64,000 nt of DNA, taken from NCBI GenBank assembly GCA_949987565.1, contig OX465109.1, forward strand, positions 22,709,727 through 22,773,726. Reading direction: 5' to 3'. Every line of letters starts with the position of its first letter. Within the stretch, counting starts at the first letter, position 1. The stretch is from Luidia sarsii (lineage: Eukaryota; Echinodermata; Asteroidea; Paxillosida; Luidiidae). The position numbers were made by a program, and so were the translations under genes. Positions 51,318 through 63,900 of this stretch are shown here, piece after piece. The notes under the pieces were generated by a model. That model ran no database searches and was not told the origin of the DNA. It saw nothing but the letters and a program-made list of their open reading frames with translations.

Positions 51318-54300
51318 CTGTGATACACGTCACTCTCCTACCATGTCATGTTTCAATACCGTAATGTGCCTGACTGTGATACACGTCTCTCTCCTGCCAC
51401 TGCCATGTCATGTTTCAATACCGCAATGCGCCTGAGTGTGATACACGTCACTCTCCTACCATGTCATGTTTCAATACCGCAATGAGCCTGACTGTAATAC
51501 ACGTCACTCTCCTACCATGTCATGTTTCAATATTGCAAAGTGCCTGACTGTGATACATGTCACTCAACTGCCATGTCATGATTCAATACCGCAATGCGCC
51601 TGACTGTGATACACGTCTCTCTCCTGCCATGTCATGTTTCAATACCGCAATGCCCCTGACTGTGATACACGTCACTCTCCTGCCATGTCATGTTTCAATA
51701 TCGCAATGCGTCTGACTGTGATACACGTCACTCTCCTGCGATGTCATGTTTCAATATCGCAATGAGACTGACTGTGATACACGTCACTCTCCTGCCATGT
51801 CATGTTTCAATATTGCAAAGTGCCTGACTGTGATACATGTCACTCTCCTGCCATGTCATGTTTCAATACCGCAATGAGACTGACTGTGATACATGTCACT
51901 CTCCTACCATGTCATGTTTCAATATTGCAAAGTGCCTGACTGTGATACATGTCACTCTCCTGCCATGTCATGTTTCAATACCGCAATGCGCCTGATAGTG
52001 ATACACGTCACTCTCCTGCCATGTCATGTTTCAATACCGCAATGCGCCTGACTGTGATACACGTCACTCTCCTGCCATGTCATATTTCAATACTGCAATG
52101 TACCTGACTGTGATACACGTCACTCTCCTGCCATGTCATGTTTCAATACCGCAATGCGCCTGACTGGGATACACGTCACTCTCCTGCCATGTCATGTTTC
52201 AATACCGCAATGTGCCTGACTGTGATACACGTCAATCTTCTGCCATGTCATGTTTCAATACCGCAATGAGACTGACTGTGATACACGTTACTCTCCTGCC
52301 ATGTCATGTTTCAATACCGCAATGCGCCTGACTGTGATACACGTCACTCTCCTGCCATGTCATGTTTCAATATCACAATGAGCCTGACTGTGATACACGT
52401 CACTCTCCAGTCATGTCATGTTTCAATACCACAATGTGCCTGACTGTGATACACGTCACTCTCCTGCCATGTCATGTTTCAAAACCGCAATGCGCCTGAC
52501 TGTGATACACGTCTATCTCCTGCCATGTCATGTTTCAATACCGCAATGCGCCTGACTGTGATACACGTCTATCTCCTGCCATGTCATGTTTCAATACCGC
52601 AATGCGCCTGACTGTGATACACGTCTATCTCCTGCCATGTCTTGTTTCAAAACCGCAATGCGCCTGACTGTGATACACGTCTATCTCCTGCCATGTCATG
52701 TTTCAATACCGCAATGCGCCTGACTTTGATACACGTCTATCTCCTGCCATGTCATGTTTCAATACCGCAATGCGCCTGACTTTGATACACGTCTATCTCC
52801 TGCCATGTCATGTTTCAATACCGCAATGTGCCTGACTGTGATACACGTCACTCTCCTGTCATGTCATGTTTCAATACCAAAATGCGCCTGACTGTGATAC
52901 ACGTCACTCTCCTGTCATGTCATGTTTCAATACCCCAATGAGCCTGACTGTGATACACGTCACTCTCCTGTCATGTCATGTTTCAATACCAAAATGCGCC
53001 TGACTGTGATACACGTCACTCTCCTGCCATGTCATGTTTCAATACCAGAATGCGCCTGACTGTGATACACGTCACTCTCCTGCCACGTCATGTTTTAATA
53101 CCGCAATGCGCCTGAGTGTGATACATGTCACTCTCCTGCCATGTCATGTTTCAATACCGCAATAAGCCTGACTGTAATACATGTCACTCTCCTGCCATGT
53201 CATGTTTCAATATCGCAATGAGCCTGACTGTGATACACGTCACTCTCCTGCCATGTCATGTTTCAATACCGCAATGAGCCTGACTGTGATACAGTACATG
53301 TCACTCTCCTGCCATGTCATGTTTTAATACCGCAATGCGCCTGACTGTGATACACGTCATTCTCCTGCCATGTCATGTTTCAATACCGCAATGTGCCTGA
53401 CTGTGATACACGTCACTCTCCTGCCATGTCATGTTTCAATACCGCAAGGTACCTGACTGTGAAACACGTCACTGTCCTGCCATGTCATGTTTCAATATCG
53501 CAATGAGCCTGACTGTGATACACGTCACTCTCCTGCCATGTCATGTTTCAATACCGCAATGAGCCTGACTGTGATACACGTCACTCTCCTGCCATGTCAT
53601 GTTCCAATACCGCAATGAGCCTGACTGTGATACACGTCACTCTCCTGCCACGTCATGTTTCAATACCGCAATGCGCCTGAGTGTGATACACGTCACTCTC
53701 CTGCCATGTCATGTTTCAATACCGCAATGCGCCTGAGTGTGATACACGTCTCTCTCCTGCCATGTCATGTTTCAATACCGCAATGCGCCTGAGTGTGATA
53801 CACGTCTCTCTCCTGCCATGTCATGTTTCAATACCGCAATGCGCCTGAGTGTGATACACGTCACTCTCCTGCCATGTCATGTTTCAATACCGCAATGCTC
53901 CTGACTGTGATACACGTCTCTCTCCTGTCATGTCATGATTCAATACCACAATGCGCCTGACTGGGATACACGTCTCTCTCCTGTCACGTCATGTTTCAAT
54001 ACCACAATGCGCCTGGCTGTGATACACGTCTCTCTCCTGCCACGTCAAGTTTCAATACCGCAATGCGCCTGACTGTGATACACGTAACTCTCCTGCCATG
54101 TCATGTTCCAATACCGCAATGAGCCTGACTGTGATACACGTCACTCTCCTGCCACGTCATGTTTCAATACCGCAATGTGCCTGAGTGTGATACACGTCAC
54201 TCTCCTGCCATGTCATGTTTCAATACCGCAATGCGCCGGACTGTGATACACGTCACTCTCCTGCCATGTCATGATTCAATACTGCAATGCGCCTGACTGT

Positions 54301-54529
54301 GATACACGTCACTCTCCTGTCATGTCATGTTTCAATACCACAATGCGCCTGGCTGCGATACACGTAACTCTCCTGCCATGTCATGTTTCAATACCGCAAT
54401 GTGCCTGACTGTGATACACGTCACTCTCCTGCCATGTCATGTTTCAATACCGCAATGTGCCTGACTGTGATACACGTCACTCTCCTGCCATGTCATGTTT
54501 CAATACCGCAATGTGCCTGACTGTGATAC
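51100..54529 (+). repeat. D block, copy 1
   Basis: The D block recurs downstream with offset 3,427 bp (51,100-51,740 to 54,530-55,170), then 3,315 bp (51,870-53,800 to 55,185-57,100). Markers are a 62-bp monomer with CTGCCACTGCCATG (a 6-bp ACTGCC insertion, 51,391), CAATATTGCAAAGTGCC monomers, a 61-bp monomer with ACAGTACATG (53,291), and six consecutive GTCTATCTCC monomers from 52,511 to about 52,800. The offset change of 112 bp is two monomers lost from copy 2 near 55,170. Near its right end copy 1 holds an extra CCTGAGTGTG monomer and an extra CTGGCTGTGATAC monomer. Confidence 0.86.
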
Positions 54530-57500
54530 ACGTAACTCTCCTGCCATGTCATGTTTCAATACCACAATGCGCCTGGCTGCGATACACGTCTCTCTCTTGC
54601 CATGTCATGTTTCAATACCGCAATGCCCCTGACTGTGATACACGTAACTCTCCTGCCATGTCATGTTTCAATACCAGAATGCGCCTGACTGTGATACACG
54701 TCACTCTCCTGCCATGTCATGTTTCAATACCGCAATGTGCCTGACTGTGATACACGTCACTCTCCTACCATGTCATGTTTCAATACCGTAATGTGCCTGA
54801 CTGTGATACACGTCTCTCTCCTGCCACTGCCATGTCATGTTTCAATACCGCAATGCGCCTGAGTGTGATACACGTCACTCTCCTACCATGTCATGTTTCA
54901 ATACCGCAATGAGCCTGACTGTAATACACGTCACTCTCCTACCATGTCATGTTTCAATATTGCAAAGTGCCTGACTGTGATACATGTCACTCAACTGCCA
55001 TGTCATGATTCAATACCGCAATGCGCCTGACTGTGATACACGTCTCTCTCCTGCCATGTCATGTTTCAATACCGCAATGCACCTGACTGTGATACACGTC
55101 ACTCTCCTGCCATGTCATGTTTCAATATCGCAATGCGTCTGACTGTGATACACGTCACTCTCCTGACATGTCGAGTTTCAATACCGCAATGAGACTGACT
55201 GTGATACATGTCACTCTCCTACCATGTCATGTTTCAATATTGCAAAGTGCCTGACTGTGATACATGTCACTCTCCTGCCATGTCATGTTTCAATACCGCA
55301 ATGCGCCTGATAGTGATACACGTCACTCTCCTGCCATGTCATGTTTCAATACCGCAATGCGCCTGACTGTGATACACGTCACTCTCCTGCCATGTCATAT
55401 TTCAATACTGCAATGTACCTGACTGTGATACACGTCACACTCCTGCCATGTCATGTTTCAATACCGCAATGCGCCTGACTGGGATACACGTCACTCTCCT
55501 GCCATGTCATGTTTCAATACCGCAATGTGCCTGACTGTGATACACGTCAATCTTCTGCCATGTCATGTTTCAATACCGCAATGAGACTGACTGTGATACA
55601 CGTTACTCTCCTGCCATGTCATGTTTCAATACCGCAATGCGCCTGACTGTGATACACGTCACTCTCCTGCCATGTCATGTTTCAATATCACAATGAGCCT
55701 GACTGTGATACACGTCACTCTCCAGTCATGTCATGTTTCAATACCACAATGTGCCTGACTGTGATACACGTCACTCTCCTGCCATGTCATGTTTCAAAAC
55801 CGCAATGCGCCTGACTGTGATACACGTCTATCTCCTGCCATGTCATGTTTCAATACCGCAATGCGCCTGACTGTGATACACGTCTATCTCCTGCCATGTC
55901 ATGTTTCAATACCGCAATGCGCCTGACTGTGATACACGTCTATCTCCTGCCATGTCTTGTTTCAAAACCGCAATGCGCCTGACTGTGATACACGTCTATC
56001 TCCTGCCATGTCATGTTTCAATACCGCAATGCGCCTGACTTTGATACACGTCTATCTCCTGCCATGTCATGTTTCAATACCGCAATGCGCCTGACTTTGA
56101 TACACGTCTATCTCCTGCCATGTCATGTTTCAATACCGCAATGTGCCTGACTGTGATACACGTCACTCTCCTGTCATGTCATGTTTCAATACCAAAATGC
56201 GCCTGACTGTGATACACGTCACTCTCCTGTCATGTCATGTTTCAATACCCCAATGAGCCTGACTGTGATACACGTCACTCTCCTGTCATGTCATGTTTCA
56301 ATACCAAAATGCGCCTGACTGTGATACACGTCACTCTCCTGCCATGTCATGTTTCAATACCAGAATGCGCCTGACTGTGATACACGTCACTCTCCTGCCA
56401 CGTCATGTTTTAATACCGCAATGCGCCTGAGTGTGATACATGTCACTCTCCTGCCATGTCATGTTTCAATACCGCAATAAGCCTGACTGTAATACATGTC
56501 ACTCTCCTGCCATGTCATGTTTCAATATCGCAATGAGCCTGACTGTGATACACGTCACTCTCCTGCCATGTCATGTTTCAATACCGCAATGAGCCTGACT
56601 GTGATACAGTACATGTCACTCTCCTGCCATGTCATGTTTTAATACCGCAATGCGCCTGACTGTGATACACGTCATTCTCCTGCCATGTCATGTTTCAATA
56701 CCGCAATGTGCCTGACTGTGATACACGTCACTCTCCTGCCATGTCATGTTTCAATACCGCAAGGTACCTGACTGTGATACACGTCACTGTCCTGCCATGT
56801 CATGTTTCAATATCGCAATGAGCCTGACTGTGATACACGTCACTCTCCTGCCATGTCATGTTTCAATACCGCAATGAGCCTGACTGTGATACACGTCACT
56901 CTCCTGCCATGTCATGTTCCAATACCGCAATGAGCCTGACTGTGATACACGTCACTCTCCTGCCACGTCATGTTTCAATACCGCAATGCGCCTGAGTGTG
57001 ATACACGTCACTCTCCTGCCATGTCATGTTTCAATACCGCAATGCGCCTGAGTGTGATACACGTCTCTCTCCTGCCATGTCATGTTTCAATACCGCAATG
57101 CGCCTGAGTGTGATACACGTCACTCTCCTGCCATGTCATGTTTCAATACCGCAATGCTCCTGACTGTGATACACGTCTCTCTCCTGTCATGTCATGATTC
57201 AATACCACAATGCGCCTGACTGGGATACACGTCTCTCTCCTGCCACGTCAAGTTTCAATACCGCAATGCGCCTGACTGTGATACACGTAACTCTCCTGCC
57301 ATGTCATGTTCCAATACCGCAATGAGCCTGACTGTGATACACGTCACTCTCCTGCCACGTCAAGTTTCAATACCGCAATGTGCCTGAGTGTGATACACGT
57401 CACTCTCCTGCCATGTCATGTTTCAATACCGCAATGCGCCGGACTGTGATACACGTCACTCTCCTGCCATGTCATGATTCAATACTGCAATGCGCCTGAC

Positions 57501-58340
57501 TGTGATACACGTCACTCTCCTGTCATGTCATGTTTCAATACCACAATGCGCCTGGCTGCGATACACGTAACTCTCCTGCCATGTCATGTTTCAATACCGC
57601 AATGTGCCTGACTGTGATACACGTCACTCTCCTGCCATGTCATGTTTCAATACCGCAATGTGCCTGACTGTGATACACGTCACTCTCCTGCCATGTCATG
57701 TTTCAATACCGCAATGTGCCTGACTGTGATACACGTCTCTCTCCTGCCACGTCATGTTTCAATACCGCAATGCGCCTGAGTGTGATACACGTCACTCTCC
57801 TGCCATGTCATGTTTCAATACCGCAATTTGCCTGACTGTGATATACGTCTCTCTCCTGCCACGTCATGTTTCAATACCGCAATGTGCCTGACTGTGATAC
57901 ACGTCTCACTCCTGCCATGTCATGTTTCAATATATTAATGAGCCTGACTGTAATACACGTCACTCTCCTGTCATGTCATGTTTAAATAACCCAATGAACC
58001 TGACTGTGATACACGTCACTCTCCTGCCATGTCATGTTTCAATACCGCAATGAGCCTGACTGTGATACACGTCACTCTCCTGCCACGTCATGTTTCAATA
58101 CCGCAATGTGCCTGAGTGTGATACACGTCACTCTCCTGCCATGTCATGTTTCAATACCGCAATGCGCCGGACTGTGATACACGTCACTCTCCTGCCATGT
58201 CATGATTCAATACTGCAATGCGCCTGACTGTGATACACGTCACTCTCCTGTCATGTCATGTTTCAATACCACAATGCGCCTGGCTGAGATACACGTAACT
58301 CTCCTGCCATGTCATGTTTCAATACCGCAATGTGCCTGAC
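54530..58340 (+). repeat. D block, copy 2
   Basis: This copy matches copy 1 to its left as described there. From 55,255 onward it also matches 60,916-64,000 at a constant offset of 5,661 bp. The CTGCCACTGCCATG insertion is at 54,818, the ACAGTACATG monomer at 56,606, and the GTCTATCTCC run at 55,826 to about 56,110. It differs from copy 1 in GATACACGTCACTGTCC against GAAACACGTCACTGTCC (about 56,776 and 53,461). Further right it has CAATATATTAATGAGCC (57,931) and GTTTAAATAACCC (about 57,981), which are absent from copy 1. Confidence 0.86.
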
Positions 58341-58500
58341 TGTGATACACGTCACTCTCCTGCCATGTCATGTTTCAATACCGCAATGTGCCTGACTGTG
58401 ATACACGTCACTCTCCTGCCATGTCATGTTTCAATACCGCAATGTGCCTGACTGTGATACACGTCTCTCTCCTGCCACGTCATGTTTCAATACCGCAATG
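57330..58500 (+). repeat. 728-bp tandem duplication within D copy 2
   Basis: The order CCACGTC, CCTGAGTGTG, CGCCGGACTG, GTCATGATTCAATACTGC, CTGGCTG and then several CAATGTGCC monomers occurs twice, 728 bp (13 monomers) apart: CGGACTG at 57,440 and 58,168. The copies differ by CTGGCTGCGATAC against CTGGCTGAGATAC (about 57,553 and 58,281). The same pair is found at 63,101 and 63,829 at the window end, including the GAGATAC difference. The duplication therefore predates the 5,661-bp amplification. Confidence 0.84.
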
Positions 58501-60915
58501 CGCCTGAGTGTGATACACGTCACTCTCCTGCCATGTCATGTTTCAATATCGCAATGCGCCTGACTGTGATACACGTCACTCTCCTGCGATTTCATGTTTC
58601 AATATCGCAATGAGCCTGACTGTGATACACGTCACTCTCCTGCCATGTCATGTTTCAATACGACAATGAGCCTGACTTTGATACACGTCACTCTCCTGCC
58701 ATGTCTTGTTTCAATACCGCAATGCGCCTGACTGTGATACATGTCACTCTCCTGCCATGTCTTGTTTCAATACTGCAATGCGCCTGACTGTGATACACGT
58801 CACTTTGCTGTCATGTCATGTTTCGATACCGCAATGAGTCTGACTGTAATACATGTCACTCTCCTGCCATGTCATGTTTCAATACCGCAATGCGCCTGAT
58901 TGTGATACACGTCACTCTCCTGCCATGTCATGTTTCAATACCGCAATGCGCCTGACTGTGATACACGTCACTCTCCTGCCATGTCATATTTCAATACTGC
59001 AATGTACCTGACTGTGATACACGTCACTCTCCTGCCATGTCATGTTTCAATACCGCAATGCGCCTGACTGGGATACACGTCACTCTCCTGCCATGTCATG
59101 TTTCAATACCGCAATGTGCCTGACTGTGATACACGTCAATCTTCTGCCATGTCATGTTTCAATACCGCAATGAGACTGACTGTGATACACGTTACTCTCC
59201 TGCCATGTCATGTTTCAATACCGCAATGCGCCTGACTGTGATACACGTCACTCTCCTGCCATGTCATGTTTCAATATCACAATGAGCCTGACTGTGATAC
59301 ACGTCACTCTCCAGTCATGTCATGTTTCAATACCACAATGTGCCTGACTGTGATACACGTCACTCTCCTGCCATGTCATGTTTCAAAACCGCAATGCGCC
59401 TGACTGTGATACACGTCTATCTCCTGCTATGTCATGTTTCAATACCGCAATGCGCCTGACTGTGATACACGTCTATCTCCTGCCATGTCATGTTTCAATA
59501 CCGCAATGCGCCTGACTGTGATACACGTCTATCTCCTGCCATGTCTTGTTTCAAAACCGCAATGCGCCTGACTGTGATACACGTCTATCTCCTGCCATGT
59601 CATGTTTCAATACCGCAATGCGCCTGACTTTGATACACGTCTATCTCCTGCCATGTCATGTTTCAATACCGCAATGCGCCTGACTTTGATACACATCTAT
59701 CTCCTGCCATGTCATGTTTCAATATATTAATGAGCCTGACTGTAATACACGTCACTCTCCTGTCATGTCATGTTTCAATACCCCAATGCGCCTGACTGTG
59801 ATACACGTCACTTTCCTGCCATGTCATGTTTCAATACCGCAATGAGCCTGACTGTAATACATGTCACTCTCCTACCAAGTCATGTTTCAATACCAAAATG
59901 CGCCTGACTGTGATACACGTCTCACTCCTGCCATGTCATGTTTCAATATATTAATGTGCCTGACTGTGATACACATCACTCTCCTGCCATGTCATGTTTC
60001 AATACCAAAATGCGCCTGACTGTAATACACGTCACTCTCCTGCCATGTCATGTTTCAATACCAAAATGCGCCTGAGTGTGATACATGTCACTCTCCTGTC
60101 ATGTCATGTTTCAATACCACAATGAGCCTGACTGTGATACACGTCACTCTCCTGCCATGTCATGTTTCAATACCACAATGAGCCTGACTGTGATACACGT
60201 CACTCTCCTGCCATGTCATGTTTTAATACCGCAATGAGCCTGACTGTAATACACGTCACTCTCCTACCATGTCATGTGTCAATACCGCAATGCGCCTGAC
60301 TGTGATACACGTCACTCTACTGCCATGTCATGATTCAATACCGCAATGCGCCTGACTGTGATACACGTTTCTTTCCTGCCATGTCATGTTTCAATATCGC
60401 AATGCGCCTGACTGTGATACACGTCACTCTCCTGCCATGTCATGTTTCAATACCGCAATGTACCTGACTATGATACACGTCACTCTGCTGCCATGTCATG
60501 TTTCAATACCAAAATGTGCCTGACTGTGATACACGTCACTCTCCTGCCATGTCATGTTTCAATACCGCAATGAGCCTGACTGGGATACACGTCACTGTCC
60601 TGCCATGTCATGTTTCAATACCGCAATGTGCCTGACTGTGATACACGTCAATCTTCTGCCATGTCATGTTTCAATACCGCAATGAGACTGACTGTGATAC
60701 ACGTCACTCTCCTGCCATGTCATGTTTCAATACCGCAATGCGCCTGACTGTGATACACGTCACTCTCCTGCGATGTCATGTTTCAATATCGCAATGAGCC
60801 TGACTGTGATACACGTCACTCTCCTGCCATGTCATGTTTCAATACCGCAATGTGCCTGACTGTGATACACGTCATTCTCCTGCCATGTCATGTTTCAATA
60901 CGACAATGAGCCTGA
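58340..60915 (+). repeat. Linker with a partial third D copy
   Basis: From 58,880 to about 59,715 the sequence matches D copy 2 (55,291-56,126) at offset 3,589 bp, including the CACTCTCCAGTCATG monomer and the six-monomer GTCTATCTCC run (59,415 to about 59,700). It then breaks into a CAATATATTAATG monomer (59,723) with a second at 59,947, and CCAAAATGCG monomers. Small private changes include GTCACTTTGCTGTC and TTTCGATAC (about 58,800-58,830), CTGCTATGTC (about 59,426) and GTCATGTGTC (about 60,260). The stretch 59,750-60,915 is a mixture without a long-range partner that I could find. Confidence 0.8.
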
Positions 60916-63900
60916 CTGTGATACATGTCACTCTCCTGCCATGTCATGTTTCAATACCGCAATGCGCCTGATAGTGATACACGTCACTCTCCTGCCATGT
61001 CATGTTTCAATACCGCAATGCGCCTGACTGTGATACACGTCACTCTCCTGCCATGTCATATTTCAATACTGCAATGTACCTGACTGTGATACACGTCACA
61101 CTCCTGCCATGTCATGTTTCAATACCGCAATGCGCCTGACTGGGATACACGTCACTCTCCTGCCATGTCATGTTTCAATACCGCAATGTGCCTGACTGTG
61201 ATACACGTCAATCTTCTGCCATGTCATGTTTCAATACCGCAATGAGACTGACTGTGATACACGTTACTCTCCTGCCATGTCATGTTTCAATACCGCAATG
61301 CGCCTGACTGTGATACACGTCACTCTCCTGCCATGTCATGTTTCAATATCACAATGAGCCTGACTGTGATACACGTCACTCTCCAGTCATGTCATGTTTC
61401 AATACCACAATGTGCCTGACTGTGATACACGTCACTCTCCTGCCATGTCATGTTTCAAAACCGCAATGCGCCTGACTGTGATACACGTCTATCTCCTGCC
61501 ATGTCATGTTTCAATACCGCAATGCGCCTGACTGTGATACACGTCTATCTCCTGCCATGTCATGTTTCAATACCGCAATGCGCCTGACTGTGATACACGT
61601 CTATCTCCTGCCATGTCTTGTTTCAAAACCGCAATGCGCCTGACTGTGATACACGTCTATCTCCTGCCATGTCATGTTTCAATACCGCAATGCGCCTGAC
61701 TTTGATACACGTCTATCTCCTGCCATGTCATGTTTCAATACCGCAATGCGCCTGACTTTGATACACGTCTATCTCCTGCCATGTCATGTTTCAATACCGC
61801 AATGTGCCTGACTGTGATACACGTCACTCTCCTGTCATGTCATGTTTCAATACCAAAATGCGCCTGACTGTGATACACGTCACTCTCCTGTCATGTCATG
61901 TTTCAATACCCCAATGAGCCTGACTGTGATACACGTCACTCTCCTGTCATGTCATGTTTCAATACCAAAATGCGCCTGACTGTGATACACGTCACTCTCC
62001 TGCCATGTCATGTTTCAATACCAGAATGCGCCTGACTGTGATACACGTCACTCTCCTGCCACGTCATGTTTTAATACCGCAATGCGCCTGAGTGTGATAC
62101 ATGTCACTCTCCTGCCATGTCATGTTTCAATACCGCAATAAGCCTGACTGTAATACATGTCACTCTCCTGCCATGTCATGTTTCAATATCGCAATGAGCC
62201 TGACTGTGATACACGTCACTCTCCTGCCATGTCATGTTTCAATACCGCAATGAGCCTGACTGTGATACAGTACATGTCACTCTCCTGCCATGTCATGTTT
62301 TAATACCGCAATGCGCCTGACTGTGATACACGTCATTCTCCTGCCATGTCATGTTTCAATACCGCAATGTGCCTGACTGTGATACACGTCACTCTCCTGC
62401 CATGTCATGTTTCAATACCGCAAGGTACCTGACTGTGATACACGTCACTGTCCTGCCATGTCATGTTTCAATATCGCAATGAGCCTGACTGTGATACACG
62501 TCACTCTCCTGCCATGTCATGTTTCAATACCGCAATGAGCCTGACTGTGATACACGTCACTCTCCTGCCATGTCATGTTCCAATACCGCAATGAGCCTGA
62601 CTGTGATACACGTCACTCTCCTGCCACGTCATGTTTCAATACCGCAATGCGCCTGAGTGTGATACACGTCACTCTCCTGCCATGTCATGTTTCAATACCG
62701 CAATGCGCCTGAGTGTGATACACGTCTCTCTCCTGCCATGTCATGTTTCAATACCGCAATGCGCCTGAGTGTGATACACGTCACTCTCCTGCCATGTCAT
62801 GTTTCAATACCGCAATGCTCCTGACTGTGATACACGTCTCTCTCCTGTCATGTCATGATTCAATACCACAATGCGCCTGACTGGGATACACGTCTCTCTC
62901 CTGCCACGTCAAGTTTCAATACCGCAATGCGCCTGACTGTGATACACGTAACTCTCCTGCCATGTCATGTTCCAATACCGGAATGAGCCTGACTGTGATA
63001 CACGTCACTCTCCTGCCACGTCATGTTTCAATACCGCAATGTGCCTGAGTGTGATACACGTCACTCTCCTGCCATGTCATGTTTCAATACCGCAATGCGC
63101 CGGACTGTGATACACGTCACTCTCCTGCCATGTCATGATTCAATACTGCAATGCGCCTGACTGTGATACACGTCACTCTCCTGTCATGTCATGTTTCAAT
63201 ACCACAATGCGCCTGGCTGCGATACACGTAACTCTCCTGCCATGTCATGTTTCAATACCGCAATGTGCCTGACTGTGATACACGTCACTCTCCTGCCATG
63301 TCATGTTTCAATACCGCAATGTGCCTGACTGTGATACACGTCACTCTCCTGCCATGTCATGTTTCAATACCGCAATGTGCCTGACTGTGATACACGTCTC
63401 TCTCCTGCCACGTCATGTTTCAATACCGCAATGCGCCTGAGTGTGATACACGTCACTCTCCTGCCATGTCATGTTTCAATACCGCAATTTGCCTGACTGT
63501 GATATACGTCTCTCTCCTGCCACGTCATGTTTCAATACCGCAATGTGCCTGACTGTGATACACGTCTCACTCCTGCCATGTCATGTTTCAATATATTAAT
63601 GAGCCTGACTGTAATACACGTCACTCTCCTGTCATGTCATGTTTAAATAACCCAATGAACCTGACTGTGATACACGTCACTCTCCTGCCATGTCATGTTT
63701 CAATACCGCAATGAGCCTGACTGTGATACACGTCACTCTCCTGCCACGTCATGTTTCAATACCGCAATGTGCCTGAGTGTGATACACGTCACTCTCCTGC
63801 CATGTCATGTTTCAATACCGCAATGCGCCGGACTGTGATACACGTCACTCTCCTGCCATGTCATGATTCAATACTGCAATGCGCCTGACTGTGATACACG

